64,000 nt of DNA from Euzebya pacifica (GTDB taxonomy: Bacteria > Actinomycetota > Nitriliruptoria > Euzebyales > Euzebyaceae): the NCBI RefSeq assembly GCF_003344865.1, contig NZ_CP031165.1, positions 1 through 64,000 on the forward strand, written 5' to 3'. The notes beneath the pieces were generated by a model, which saw only the letters and a program-made list of their open reading frames with translations, did not search any database and was not told the origin of the DNA. A program made the translations under genes and the position numbers. Position 1 is the first letter of the stretch, and each line of letters starts with the position of its first letter. Shown here in pieces: positions 47,838 through 56,858 of this stretch.

Positions 47838-48860
47838 ATGACCTCCCCGTCATGGGCCCTCGGATGGGCCATCGCCGCGCTGCTCCTTTCGGGCGGCGTG
47901 CTGGTCACCGCCGGTGTGCGGCTGACCAAGGTCGTCGACGACCTTGCCGATCGCCTCGGCATCGGTGAGGCGATGGCCGGGGCGGTGCTCCTTGGCGCCG
48001 CCACGTCCCTGCCCGGCCTGGTCACCACCGTCGTCGGTGCGGTGTCCGGCGATGCCGGGTTCGCGGTCTCCAACGCCGTGGGTGGTATCGCCGCGCAGAC
48101 GACGTTCCTCGCGATCGCTGACATGGCCTACCGCCGCACCAACCTCGAGCACGCCGCCGCCTCGGTACCCAACATGGTCCAGGCGCTGGTGCTGACCAGC
48201 CTCATCGGGGTGGTGCTGGCCGCCACCGGGAGCCCCGAGGTGACCGTGCTGGGCATCCACCCGGCCACGGTCCTGCTCGTGGGCCTATACGTCTACGGCC
48301 TGTCCCTGGCAAGGCGTGCCCATCGCGCACCGATGTGGGAGCCCGCACGAACCGAGGACACCGTCGTCGACGAACCCGACGAGGAGGGCCTCGACGCCTC
48401 GACCCGTCGGCTGGGTGTCGAGTTCGGTGTCCTCGCGTTGGTCGTGGGCGCCACGGGCTGGGTCGTGGCGACGGCCGGTCTGTCGATCGCGGCAGGAACC
48501 GGTCTGTCCGGCTCGCTGGTCGGTGCGCTGTTCACCAGCGTCATCACCTCCCTCCCCGAGCTCGTCACGGTCGTGACCGCCGTGCGCATCGGGGCGTTGA
48601 CCCTCGCCGTCAGCGACATCATCGGTGGCAACACCTTCGACGTGTTGTTCGTCGCCGCCGCCGACGTGGCGACGCGCGAGGGATCGGTCTATCACCTGGC
48701 CGACACCCGGGCGGTCTTCCTGATGGCGCTGACGGTCGTGATGACCGCGGTCCTCGCCGCCGGGATGCTCGAGCGAGAGGAACGCCACATCGGCTTCGAG
48801 GGCGTCGGCATCCTCCTCCTCTACTCCCTCGGTGTGGTGTCGCTGATCGTGCTGGGCTGA
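47838..48860 (+). CDS. Sodium/calcium-exchanger-family membrane protein
   Basis: 340 residues, about 10-11 membrane helices. Two alpha repeats: the second, TSVITSLPELVTVVTAVRIG...GGNTFDVLF, is close to the family consensus. The first, LLGAATSLPGLVTTVVGAVSG...SNAVGG, has Gly where the ion-binding Glu should be. A cytoplasmic acidic loop (EDTVVDEPDEEG) separates the halves. TAGGAC 6 bases before the ATG suggests a leaderless start. Ion specificity is uncertain. Confidence 0.8.
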   Translation: MTSPSWALGWAIAALLLSGGVLVTAGVRLTKVVDDLADRLGIGEAMAGAVLLGAATSLPGLVTTVVGAVSGDAGFAVSNAVGGIAAQTTFLAIADMAYRRTNLEHAAASVPNMVQALVLTSLIGVVLAATGSPEVTVLGIHPATVLLVGLYVYGLSLARRAHRAPMWEPARTEDTVVDEPDEEGLDASTRRLGVEFGVLALVVGATGWVVATAGLSIAAGTGLSGSLVGALFTSVITSLPELVTVVTAVRIGALTLAVSDIIGGNTFDVLFVAAADVATREGSVYHLADTRAVFLMALTVVMTAVLAAGMLEREERHIGFEGVGILLLYSLGVVSLIVLG

Positions 48861-48913
48861 CCAGCGGGTGGAGGGGAGTTGGCCCGCACGTCCGCGCCCG
48901 GTACAACCAGCCG

Positions 48914-51508
48914 ATGGCACGAACGTCCGTCAGTCGCGTCCTCGTCCTCGCCGTGGTCCTGCTGGTCGGGCTGCAACCCGGCCTGGCGGTGGCCGCGGAG
49001 GGCAGCCAGTACCAGCCGGTCGTCCGTGGCCACGGCGGGGTCGTGGCGACCGAGTCCTTCGCCGCCGGACAGGTCGGGAGGGACGTCCTGGACGCCGGGG
49101 GCACGGCCGTCGACGCGGCGATCGCCACCGTGTTCGCCCTCAACGTCGCCCGTCCCCAGTCGTGCGGCATCGGGGGCGGCGGGTTCGCGGTCGTCCACCA
49201 GATCGACGGCGAGGTGGCCGCGCTGGACTTCCGCGAGACCGCACCCGCGGCCGTCACCCCGGACACCTTCGGTGGCCTCGGGCTGTACCAGGCGTTCACC
49301 GGCCACACGACCGTCGGCGTGCCCGGCACCGTGGCCGGCCTCTGGGCCCTCCACCAGCGGTTCGGGACCGTCGACTGGGCCGACCTCGTCGCCCCGGCCG
49401 AGGGCCTGGCGCGAGATGGGGTCGAGGTGCCCCAGTCGCTGTCGGAGGCCATGGCGGTCGCGGCCCCTCGCCTGCGTCTGTTCCCTGCCGCTGCCGAGCA
49501 GTTCCTCGTCGGCGGCCTGACCCCGTACCCGCCCGGGGCGACGCTGGTCCAGCCCGACCTGGCCGACACCCTCGCCCTGACAGCCGAGGACGGACCGCCC
49601 GCGTTCTACACCGGACCGATCGCCGAGCGCATCGTGGCCGACATGGCCGACAACGCCGGTGCCTACCCCGGCGACGACGGCTTGATGACCGCCGAGGACC
49701 TGGCCGGCTACGAGGCGAAGTTCCGCGAGCCCCTCGTCGCCGACTACCGCGGCAACACGGTCCTGGCCATGCCGCCGCCCACCTCGGGCGGGATCGCGGT
49801 GGTCGAGATGCTCAACATCCTGGAGAACTTCGACCTGACCGCGGCCGGGCAGTCCAGCGCAGATCACCTGCACCTGGTCGCGGAGGCCCAGAAGATCGCG
49901 TGGGCCGACCGCGGTGCCTACGTCGCCGACAGCGACTTCGTGGACGTCCCCGTCGACCTGCTGACCAGCCAGGCCTACGCCGACCAGCGCGCCGCCGAGA
50001 TCGACCTCGACAGCGCCGGCAGCTACGAGCCGGCTGACCTCGAGGGGGACCCGCCGGCGGACGGCGTGGACAACAACCCGATGGGCAACACCACCCACCT
50101 GTCGGTCATCGACGCGGCCGGCAACGTGATCGCCCTGACGTGCACGATCGAGCAGGCCTTCGGGTCCGCGGTCGTCGCCCCGGGAACCGGCTTCCTGCTG
50201 AACAACGAGCTGACCGACTTCTCCGGCGCCGGCACCGCCAACGAACCCGGACCCGGCAAGCGGCCCCGCTCCTCCATCTCCCCGACGATCGTCCTGCGTG
50301 ACGGCCGCCCGGTGATGGCCGTCGGCGCCGCCGGCGGGGCGACCATCATCATGGGCTCCCACCAGGCGGTCGTGAACGTCCTCGACTTCGGCCTCGACAT
50401 CGCCCAGGCGATCGACGCCGAACGCCTCGACGCCAGCACGGCGGACATGCAGCTGGAGAACGTCCGGGTCCCCTTCGACGTCCAGGCCGAGCTGATCGGC
50501 CGCGGACACCAGATCGTGCCCAACGGCGAGTACGGGGCCCTCCCCCGCGTGCAGGCCATCGGTGTCGACGCGACGACCCGCGAGCACCTCGGCACCAGCG
50601 ACTCCCGGACCGACCAGGCCACCTACGCCCAGGAATCGGTGGTGCTCCGGGCCGCTGGGCCCGACCGGGTCGCCACGGCGGTCGCGATCAGCCAGCAGAC
50701 GTTCGGCCGGGCGGGGACGGTTGTCCTGGCGGCCGGGTTGATCGACGCGCTGGCCGGCGGGCCCTTGGCCTTCGCCGAGGGGGCGCCGCTCCTGCTGACC
50801 GGCCCCGACGCCCTCGACGATCGGGTCCTCGCCGAGTTCGAGCGGCTGGACGCCGAACGGGTCATGGTCCTGGGCGGCGAGGCCGCGGTGTCGCGCGCCG
50901 TGACCGACGCCCTCGATGCGGCCGGCCTGTCGGTCGACCGTGTCGCCGGTCCGGACCGCTTCGCCACGGCGGCGGCCATCGCCGAACGGCTCGGTGGCGA
51001 CGAGGCGTTCGTGGCCAGCGGCCGCGCCCCGGCCGATGCACTGTCCGTCGGGCCGCTCGCCGCGATCACCGGTCAGCCCATCCTCCTGGTGGAGCGGGAC
51101 TCGGTCCCGGCCGTCACGGCCGCCGCGCTGGAGGGGCGGAGCGCCACCACCGTGGTCGGTGGTACGGCTGTCGTCGACGAGGGGGTCGAGCGTGCGCTGC
51201 CGAACCCGACGCGCCTGGCCGGCGTCGATCGGTTCGCCACCAACGACGCCGTGCTGGCCGCCAGCGTCGACGCCGGCCTGCGCACCGTCCGTCGCTGGAT
51301 CGCTGCGGGAGGGGCCACGGCCGACGCGCTGGCCGCAGGCCCGGCCGTGGCGGCCGACGGGGCGACGTTGCTGCTGCTCGACCCCACCGACCCCCTCCGC
51401 GGGCTGGAGGACACCCAGCGGGTCACCCTCCTCGGCGGCAGCGCCGCGATCCCCGACGCCCTGGAGGAGACGATCCGCGCCGCCCTGCGAGACGCGGGGG
51501 AGGAGTAG
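48914..51508 (+). CDS. Gamma-glutamyltranspeptidase with three CWB2 repeats
   Basis: 864 residues: signal peptide LVLAVVLLVGLQPGLAVAA, then a GGT Ntn-hydrolase (ATESFAAGQVGRDVLDAGGTAVDAAIA..., small-subunit nucleophile Thr393 in NTTHLSVIDAAGN, GGATIIMGSHQAV). From about residue 580 three CWB2 repeats follow (RAAGPDRVATA; RVAGPDRFATA; LAGVDRFATND). GGT hydrolyses glutathione and other gamma-glutamyl amides; here it would be held at the cell wall. TACAAC 6 bases before the ATG suggests leaderless translation. Same enzyme-plus-CWB2 plan as the acylase at 29973. Confidence 0.9.
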   Translation: MARTSVSRVLVLAVVLLVGLQPGLAVAAEGSQYQPVVRGHGGVVATESFAAGQVGRDVLDAGGTAVDAAIATVFALNVARPQSCGIGGGGFAVVHQIDGEVAALDFRETAPAAVTPDTFGGLGLYQAFTGHTTVGVPGTVAGLWALHQRFGTVDWADLVAPAEGLARDGVEVPQSLSEAMAVAAPRLRLFPAAAEQFLVGGLTPYPPGATLVQPDLADTLALTAEDGPPAFYTGPIAERIVADMADNAGAYPGDDGLMTAEDLAGYEAKFREPLVADYRGNTVLAMPPPTSGGIAVVEMLNILENFDLTAAGQSSADHLHLVAEAQKIAWADRGAYVADSDFVDVPVDLLTSQAYADQRAAEIDLDSAGSYEPADLEGDPPADGVDNNPMGNTTHLSVIDAAGNVIALTCTIEQAFGSAVVAPGTGFLLNNELTDFSGAGTANEPGPGKRPRSSISPTIVLRDGRPVMAVGAAGGATIIMGSHQAVVNVLDFGLDIAQAIDAERLDASTADMQLENVRVPFDVQAELIGRGHQIVPNGEYGALPRVQAIGVDATTREHLGTSDSRTDQATYAQESVVLRAAGPDRVATAVAISQQTFGRAGTVVLAAGLIDALAGGPLAFAEGAPLLLTGPDALDDRVLAEFERLDAERVMVLGGEAAVSRAVTDALDAAGLSVDRVAGPDRFATAAAIAERLGGDEAFVASGRAPADALSVGPLAAITGQPILLVERDSVPAVTAAALEGRSATTVVGGTAVVDEGVERALPNPTRLAGVDRFATNDAVLAASVDAGLRTVRRWIAAGGATADALAAGPAVAADGATLLLLDPTDPLRGLEDTQRVTLLGGSAAIPDALEETIRAALRDAGEE

Positions 51509-51566
51509 GCGACGGTCGCGCCGGGCCGGAGCAGTCCCCCACCCCTCGCGTGTCGGCGAACCGGCC

Positions 51567-52803
51567 TTGATGTCAACCGGTGGGTGCAACAAGTTGGGCG
51601 AGTTGGGCGGCTGGTGTCTTCCAGCCGAGGGTTTGTCGGGGGCGGGTGTTGAGGCTCTCGGCGAAGTCGTTGAGGTTCGCTTGGGTGTGGACTGACAGGT
51701 CGGTGCCCTTGGGCATGTACTGGCGCAGCAACCCGTTGGTGTTCTCGTTGGAACCGCGTTGCCAGGGCGAGTGGGGGTCGCAGAAGTAGACGGGCACGTC
51801 GGTGTCGATGGTGAACTGGACGTGCTCGGCCATCTCGATGCCCTGGTCCCAGGTGATGGACCGCCGCAGGTGCTCGGGCAGCCCGGTGATCGCGGTGGTC
51901 ATGGCATCGCGCACCGTCGCGGCGGTCCGGTCGCCATCGAGGTGCATCAGCATCACGTAGCGCGTGGAGCGCTCCACAAGGGTGCCCACCGCGGACTTGC
52001 CGTCCTTGCCGATGATCAGGTCGCCCTCCCAGTGACCGGGCACGGCACGGTCCTCCACCTCCGCGGGCCGCTCGCTGATCATCACCATGTCGTGCATGCG
52101 TGGCCGGGGAGACCGACCGGAGGGGACCCGCTTGGCCCGACCGGTCCGCAGGCACGACGTCAGCTCGCGTCGCAGCTCGCCCCGCCCCTGGACGTACAGC
52201 GACTTGTAGATCGTCTCGTGTGACACCGTCATCGACTCATCGTCGCCGAACCGCTCCTTGAGATCTGCAGCGATCTGCTGGGGCGACCACAGTCTGCGCA
52301 GGCCGTGCTCGACGAGGCCGGCCAGCTCCGCGCAGCTGGCGAGCTTGGTCGGCTTGGCCCGCCGTGCCTGCTCGTGGGCACGCTTGTGGGCAAGCATCGG
52401 CCGGTAGGCCTCACGGCCACCGTTGCGGTCCACCTCGCGCCACACCGAGGACTTGTGCCGGCCGACCCGATCGGCGATGGCCTGATAGGTCTCGCCCCGA
52501 CCGATCCCCAACCGGATCTCCACCCGATCATCAAGCGACAACCGGTGCGGTGAGGGATCAGTCGCAAGCTCTGCCCGCAACACCCCACCGAACGGCTTGA
52601 GCACGTTGAGGAAGCTGCCCACGGAGATGTCGACCTCCTCAAGGATCTGCCGGCGGCCCTGACCGGCTCGTGCCCGACGGATCACCTCCGCCCGCACCTC
52701 ATCAGGCAACCGCAACCACCGCTTCTCACCCTTGGCCCTCGACCTCACCATGACCTACCGCCTCCACCTCGAAGTGTCGTGTTGCAACGAAGTCTTGAGG
52801 CTG
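51567..52803. mobile_element. IS30 family insertion sequence
   Basis: Boundaries are set by terminal similarity: TCAA...TGCAACA at 51573-51591 and, inverted, TGTTGCA...TTGA at 52780-52798, with identical 12-base distance between the motif starts. It is flanked by CCGGCC on both sides (51561-51566, 52804-52809). Length is about 1.24 kb, and exact ends are uncertain by a few bases. It interrupts a palindromic repeat whose uninterrupted relative is at 52863-52907. Confidence 0.75.
51573..52751 (-). CDS. IS30 family transposase
   Basis: 392 residues: N-terminal HTH pair (LPDEVRAEVIRRARAGQGRR; ETYQAIADRVGRHKSSVWREVDRNGG) and a DDE integrase core with Asp in WEGDLIIGKDGKS, Asp in ITWDQGIEM and Glu in RGSNENTNGLLRQYMPKG. 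All three acidic residues are present and the frame is open, so it looks active. The stop codon lies within the left terminal repeat. IS30 elements often target specific palindromic sites, consistent with its location. Confidence 0.95.
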   Translation of the reverse strand: MVRSRAKGEKRWLRLPDEVRAEVIRRARAGQGRRQILEEVDISVGSFLNVLKPFGGVLRAELATDPSPHRLSLDDRVEIRLGIGRGETYQAIADRVGRHKSSVWREVDRNGGREAYRPMLAHKRAHEQARRAKPTKLASCAELAGLVEHGLRRLWSPQQIAADLKERFGDDESMTVSHETIYKSLYVQGRGELRRELTSCLRTGRAKRVPSGRSPRPRMHDMVMISERPAEVEDRAVPGHWEGDLIIGKDGKSAVGTLVERSTRYVMLMHLDGDRTAATVRDAMTTAITGLPEHLRRSITWDQGIEMAEHVQFTIDTDVPVYFCDPHSPWQRGSNENTNGLLRQYMPKGTDLSVHTQANLNDFAESLNTRPRQTLGWKTPAAQLAQLVAPTG

Positions 52804-52862
52804 CCGGCCACATGTCGTGATCGGCCGACACGCCCCGGGTCCGGTCGGCCCACCCCACCCCT

Positions 52863-52907
52863 CGCGTGTCGGCGAACGGGCCACATGTCGTAATTGGCCG
52901 ACACGCG
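52863..52907. repeat. Palindromic (REP-like) repeat
   Basis: 45-base element with perfect 11-bp arms, CGCGTGTCGGC and GCCGACACGCG. A second copy was split by the IS30 element: left half 51547-51566, right half 52804-52832. Rejoining the halves recreates almost the same sequence. Confidence 0.8.
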
Positions 52908-52955
52908 TCGCTCGTGCCGACCACCACGGCCCCTCCCTCGCTACCATCCGCCCCG

Positions 52956-53318
52956 ATGTCCGCCGACGACGAGACCCTCACCGCACGTGCCCGGAAGGCG
53001 CGCGTGGACTCCATGCAGCGACACGTGCTGGTCTGCACGGCGGGCGACTGCCCGTCGGGCGAGGCGGTTGCCACGGCGATGAAGCACGGCGTCGCCCTCG
53101 CCGGGGCACGGGATCGGATCGGCGTGCTCGAGACCCTCTGCACCAGCATCTGCAAGGGCGACGGCGCCACCGTGGTCGTCTACCCCGAGGGCACCTGGTA
53201 CGGCTCCGTCGACGTCGAACTGGCCGAGCGCATCGTGGCCGAGCACCTCCTCGACGGGCAGGAGATCAGCGACGAGGTGTTCCTCCGCAACCCCTTGGGG
53301 GACCCACCTTCACGCTGA
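52956..53318 (+). CDS. (2Fe-2S) ferredoxin-domain protein
   Basis: 120 residues of the thioredoxin-like [2Fe-2S] ferredoxin family: Cys in HVLVCTAGDCPSGEA and in LETLCTSICKGDGATVVVYPEGTWYGSV form the expected four ligands (two pairs). Likely a small electron carrier. Sequence ends EEISDEVFLRNPL-like, as in cyanobacterial relatives. A TACCAT 8 bases before the ATG and no ribosome site indicate a leaderless start. Partner enzyme not evident. Confidence 0.85.
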   Translation: MSADDETLTARARKARVDSMQRHVLVCTAGDCPSGEAVATAMKHGVALAGARDRIGVLETLCTSICKGDGATVVVYPEGTWYGSVDVELAERIVAEHLLDGQEISDEVFLRNPLGDPPSR

Positions 53319-53364
53319 TGCGTTGCGGGACGCATGGTTGTCGTCGGTGGCCTACTGTGGCCGC

Positions 53365-53670
53365 ATGATCGTGGCGTTCAGCATCTCCCCAACCGCCGGC
53401 GACGACGACGGCGGGGTGTCAGCGGCTGTGGCCGAGGCCGTCCGGGTCGTCCGCGAGTCGGGCCTGCCGAACGAGACCAACGCCATGTTCACCAACATCG
53501 AGGGGGAGTGGGACGAGGTGATGGCCGTGGTCAAGCGTGCCGTCGACGTCGTCGCCGCCACCTCACCGCGGGTCGGGCTGGTCCTCAAGGCCGACATCCG
53601 CCCCGGGCACGAGGGCCAGCTGGCCGCCAAGGTCCAGCGCATCGAGGAGCACCTCGACGGCACCGGCTGA
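53365..53670 (+). CDS. Thiamine-binding (MTH1187/YkoF-like) protein
   Basis: 101 residues of the MTH1187/YkoF-like fold: IVAFSISPTAGDDDGGVSAAVAEAVRVVRESGLPNETNAMFTNIEGEWDEVM (read as separate motifs), with NAMFTNIEGE typical. Family members bind thiamine or act as oligomeric small-molecule binders. TACTGT 6 bases before ATG suggests leaderless translation. Function here unknown. Confidence 0.8.
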   Translation: MIVAFSISPTAGDDDGGVSAAVAEAVRVVRESGLPNETNAMFTNIEGEWDEVMAVVKRAVDVVAATSPRVGLVLKADIRPGHEGQLAAKVQRIEEHLDGTG

Positions 53671-53693
53671 CGCACCTCCCGGAGGACTGCCGG

Positions 53694-54746
53694 TCAGGGG
53701 ACGATGACCAGCTTGCCCTCGAAGTCGCCCCGGGCGAACCGCGCCTGGGCCGCGTGGATCTCCGCCAGCGGGTACTCCTCTGCCACCGACGGGAGGACCG
53801 AGGCGTCCCGGGCCGCCTGGACCAGCGCGGCGAACTGCTCCGGGGTGTGCAGCGTCGAGCCGATGATCCGGCGGTTCGGCAGGTACAGCTGGCGCAGGTC
53901 GAGCTGCACGTTCGGGCCGGCGATGGCCCCGGCGATCACCAGGGACCCGCCGGGGGACAGGGTGCCGAGCACCTGCCCGAACGCCGGCCCGCCGACCACG
54001 TCGGCGACGACGTCCACACCGCGGCCCTCCAGCACCTCGCGGACGGCATCCCCGAGGTCGCCCTCGCCCCGCAGGACGAGGTGGTGCGCGCCCGCCGTCC
54101 GCACCGCGTCGGCGTGACCGGCGCTGGTGACGGCGACGACCTCGGCCCCACGCGCCGCACCGAGCTGGACCAGCGCCGTTCCGACCCCGCCGGACGCACC
54201 GGTCACCAGCAGCACCTGGCCGGCCGCGACCCCGGCGCGCTCCAGCATCCCCATGGCGGTCCCGTAGGCGGTCGGCAGGCAGGCGAGCTGCGCGTCCGAC
54301 AGCGGGCTGTCGCTCACGTCGTGGGCGTGGCTGGCATCGACCACCACGTACTCCGCGAACGCCCCGTCGCGTTCTGATCCGAGGAACGCCTGGAGTTCAC
54401 CGGCGTCGTCGAACCACGCGGGGTCGATCAGGACCCGTTGGCCAACGCTCCCCCGGTCGCCGCCCGGGCCGATTGCCACGATGCGGCCGACCGCGTCACC
54501 ACCCTGGATGCGAGGGAAGTCCAACGGCACACCCCGCCAGCCAGCGACCGCATCCGCGTCCTCGGCGCTGCCGTAAGCACCCTCCCTTGACCACAGGTCG
54601 GTGTTGTTGATCGCCGCAGCCGCCACTCGGACCAGCACCTCACCGGTCCGGGGTTGCGGGACGACGACGTCGCGGACCTCGATGGCGTCGGGGCCGCCGT
54701 GCTCGGTCAGGACCGCGGCGCGCATGCTGTCGGGTGGGGTGTTCAC
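53694..54746 (-). CDS. Zinc-independent quinone-oxidoreductase-type MDR protein
   Basis: 350 residues, medium-chain dehydrogenase fold: GroES-like N-terminus (AAAINNTDLWSREGAYG), NADPH-binding VTGASGGVGTALVQLG. The catalytic and structural zinc Cys are absent, so it belongs to the quinone-oxidoreductase group acting on quinones or enals. GTG 54746 stands 8 bases after a TAGGCT (minus strand, 54755-54760), fitting a leaderless start; ATG 54725 is the alternative. Confidence 0.87.
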   Translation of the reverse strand: MNTPPDSMRAAVLTEHGGPDAIEVRDVVVPQPRTGEVLVRVAAAAINNTDLWSREGAYGSAEDADAVAGWRGVPLDFPRIQGGDAVGRIVAIGPGGDRGSVGQRVLIDPAWFDDAGELQAFLGSERDGAFAEYVVVDASHAHDVSDSPLSDAQLACLPTAYGTAMGMLERAGVAAGQVLLVTGASGGVGTALVQLGAARGAEVVAVTSAGHADAVRTAGAHHLVLRGEGDLGDAVREVLEGRGVDVVADVVGGPAFGQVLGTLSPGGSLVIAGAIAGPNVQLDLRQLYLPNRRIIGSTLHTPEQFAALVQAARDASVLPSVAEEYPLAEIHAAQARFARGDFEGKLVIVP

Positions 54747-54796
54747 CCCGACGCAGCCTAGGGTGTCGGGCCCCGGAGCCCGTGCCGACGACGGTC

Positions 54797-55342
54797 CTAC
54801 TCCACGGCCCAGTCCACGAAGGTCGGTTCACCGGTCGCGGGGCGCGAGAGGAACGTCACCGTGGCCACGTCGGTCCCGGGGTCGACCACGAAGAGGGTGC
54901 AGTCCTCGAGGGTCTCCCCCGGGGCCAGCTCGCCGTCCTTCACGTCGACGCACGGTCCTTCGGGGTCGCCGCCCTGTCCGCCGGAGAAGTCCAGGACGAT
55001 CGTCGGCGAGATCAGGGCATCGGTGTCGTCCTCCAACGCCACCCGCATGCCACGACCGACGGTTTCCGACCCGGTGTTGGTGTAGCGCGCGTCGACGTAG
55101 AACGGCACGAGGTCCTGCTCGTCGTCGTCGAACTGCAGGCCGGACGCCACGAGCTCCGCCACGGTGCCCTGCCGGACGCCCAGGACGGTCACCTCCAGGT
55201 CGGTGGTGACGTTCGTGGTGTCGTCGGTGTAGGCGACCGCGACGGACGTACCGAGCGGCGAGGCCGAGGTCCCACCACCACAGGCGGCAAGCAACAGCCC
55301 GAAGATCGCTGCACACGGCAGCACGATTCGACAGTCACGCAT
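54797..55342 (-). CDS. Exported lipoprotein (DUF4352-like)
   Basis: 181 residues. Lipobox LLLAAC and AGGAGGGG before ATG 55342. Mature part TNVTTDLEVTVLGVRQG...YVDARYTNTGSETVGRGMRVALED...ELAPGETLEDCTLFVVD has the beta-sandwich look of DUF4352 proteins found on actinobacterial surfaces. Two Cys (GPCVD, EDCTL) may pair. Role unknown. The 226-base gap to the sulfide-oxidoreductase gene contains only promoters. Confidence 0.75.
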   Translation of the reverse strand: MRDCRIVLPCAAIFGLLLAACGGGTSASPLGTSVAVAYTDDTTNVTTDLEVTVLGVRQGTVAELVASGLQFDDDEQDLVPFYVDARYTNTGSETVGRGMRVALEDDTDALISPTIVLDFSGGQGGDPEGPCVDVKDGELAPGETLEDCTLFVVDPGTDVATVTFLSRPATGEPTFVDWAVE

Positions 55343-55568
55343 GACCGGCCCCTCCTGGTCCACACGCCCGACGCGGTGCGGTCGGGACGACGCGCAGACC
55401 AACGGCGGAACGGTACTCCTGCGGCCGCGCCGACGGAAGGGGCAGGAGCGGTCGCGCTCGCCTCGCGTCGGGACCTTCGTCGCGACGGTCCCGGGACCTC
55501 CGGCACGTCCCGATGGCGCAACCGGAACCTACGGTCGGCCTCGACGAAACACTCCGAAGGGACACGTG

Positions 55569-56858
55569 ATGGGCAAGCTCCTCGTACTCGGTGCGGGCAC
55601 GGCGGGAACGATGGTCGCCAACAAGCTGCGGCAGCAGCTGACCGACGACTGGACCATCACGATCGTCGATCAGGACGACACGCACCACTACCAGCCGGGC
55701 TACCTGATGCTGCCCTTCGGCACCTACACGCCGAAGCAGATCGTGCGTCGTCGTTCCCGGTTCATCGGCGACGGCATCGACCTGCGGTTCGGCACGGCCG
55801 ACCGAATCGACACCGAACGGTCCGTGGTCGAGATGCGGGGTGGCGAGACGCTGCCCTACGACCAGCTGGTCATCGCCACCGGCGCGGGCATCCACCCCGA
55901 GGAGACCCCCGGGATGATGGAGGAGGAGTGGCAGCGGTCGGTCTTCGACTTCTACTCCCTCGAGGGCGCGACGGCGCTGCGCGACAAGCTGAAGACCTTC
56001 ACCGGTGGACGGCTGGTCGTCCACATCACGGAGATGCCGATCAAGTGCCCGGTGGCGCCGCTGGAGTTCGCATTCCTCGCCGACGACCACTTCACCGAAC
56101 GGGGCATCCGCGACGCGGTCGACATCACCTATGTCACCCCGCTCGACGGGGCGTTCACCAAGCCGGTCGCCTCAACGCACCTCGGCGGCATGCTCAGCGA
56201 CCGCAACATCAACCTCGAGACCGACTTCATGGTCGAACGGATCGACAACGACGCCAAGGCGCTGGTGTCCTACGACGAACGCGAGATCCCCTTCGACCTG
56301 CTGGTCACCGTCCCCCTCCACATGGGCGCGGAGTTCGTGGGCCGCAGCGGCCTGGGTGACGAGCTGCGCTTCGTCAAGGTCGACAAGCACACCCTGCAGG
56401 CCGTCGGGCACGACAACATCTTCGCGCTCGGCGACGCCTCGAACATCCCCGCATCCAAGGCCGGGTCGGTCGCGCACTTCGCCGCGGAGATCTTCACGGA
56501 GAACTTCCTCGACCACATCGCGGGTCGCCCGATGGCGAAGTCCTTCGACGGCCACGCCAACTGCTTCGTGGAGTCCGGCGCCGGCAAGGGCCTGCTGATC
56601 GACTTCAACTACGACACCCAGCCGCTGCCGGGCACGTACCCGCTGGCCGGCGTCGGGCCCCTCGCCCTCCTGAAGGAGAGCCGCCTGAACCACATCGGGA
56701 AGCTGGCGTTCCGCTGGATCTACTGGCACATGCTGCTGCCCGGTCGACGCCTTCCGGTCCCGGCGCTCATGTCGATGCGCGGAAAGCTTCCCGCTCCCGA
56801 GATCCCCCAGACCACCGGCGAGACGTTCGCCCAGCCCCAGAAGGAGCGCACCCCGTGA
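55569..56858 (+). CDS. Sulfide:quinone-oxidoreductase-like flavoprotein
   Basis: 429 residues, FAD-binding oxidoreductase: GAGTAGTMVAN at 8-18, VIATGAGIHPEETPG, and the second FAD motif IFALGDASNIPASKAG near 304-319. Cys160 (IKCPVAPLEF) and Cys342 (NCFVESGAGKG) sit where two of the SQR redox Cys are expected; the third, dispensable, Cys is missing. It oxidises sulfide or a persulfide carrier and passes electrons to quinone. C-terminus lacks a strong amphipathic helix but has LNHIGKLAFRWIYWHMLLPG for membrane contact. Followed by tusE with a 4-base overlap (GTGA). Confidence 0.85.
   Translation: MGKLLVLGAGTAGTMVANKLRQQLTDDWTITIVDQDDTHHYQPGYLMLPFGTYTPKQIVRRRSRFIGDGIDLRFGTADRIDTERSVVEMRGGETLPYDQLVIATGAGIHPEETPGMMEEEWQRSVFDFYSLEGATALRDKLKTFTGGRLVVHITEMPIKCPVAPLEFAFLADDHFTERGIRDAVDITYVTPLDGAFTKPVASTHLGGMLSDRNINLETDFMVERIDNDAKALVSYDEREIPFDLLVTVPLHMGAEFVGRSGLGDELRFVKVDKHTLQAVGHDNIFALGDASNIPASKAGSVAHFAAEIFTENFLDHIAGRPMAKSFDGHANCFVESGAGKGLLIDFNYDTQPLPGTYPLAGVGPLALLKESRLNHIGKLAFRWIYWHMLLPGRRLPVPALMSMRGKLPAPEIPQTTGETFAQPQKERTP

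Noticed and set aside
48821-51592. A 923-codon minus-strand open frame across the GGT gene
   Set aside because: Same reason; the plus-strand gene has catalytic residues and a signal peptide.
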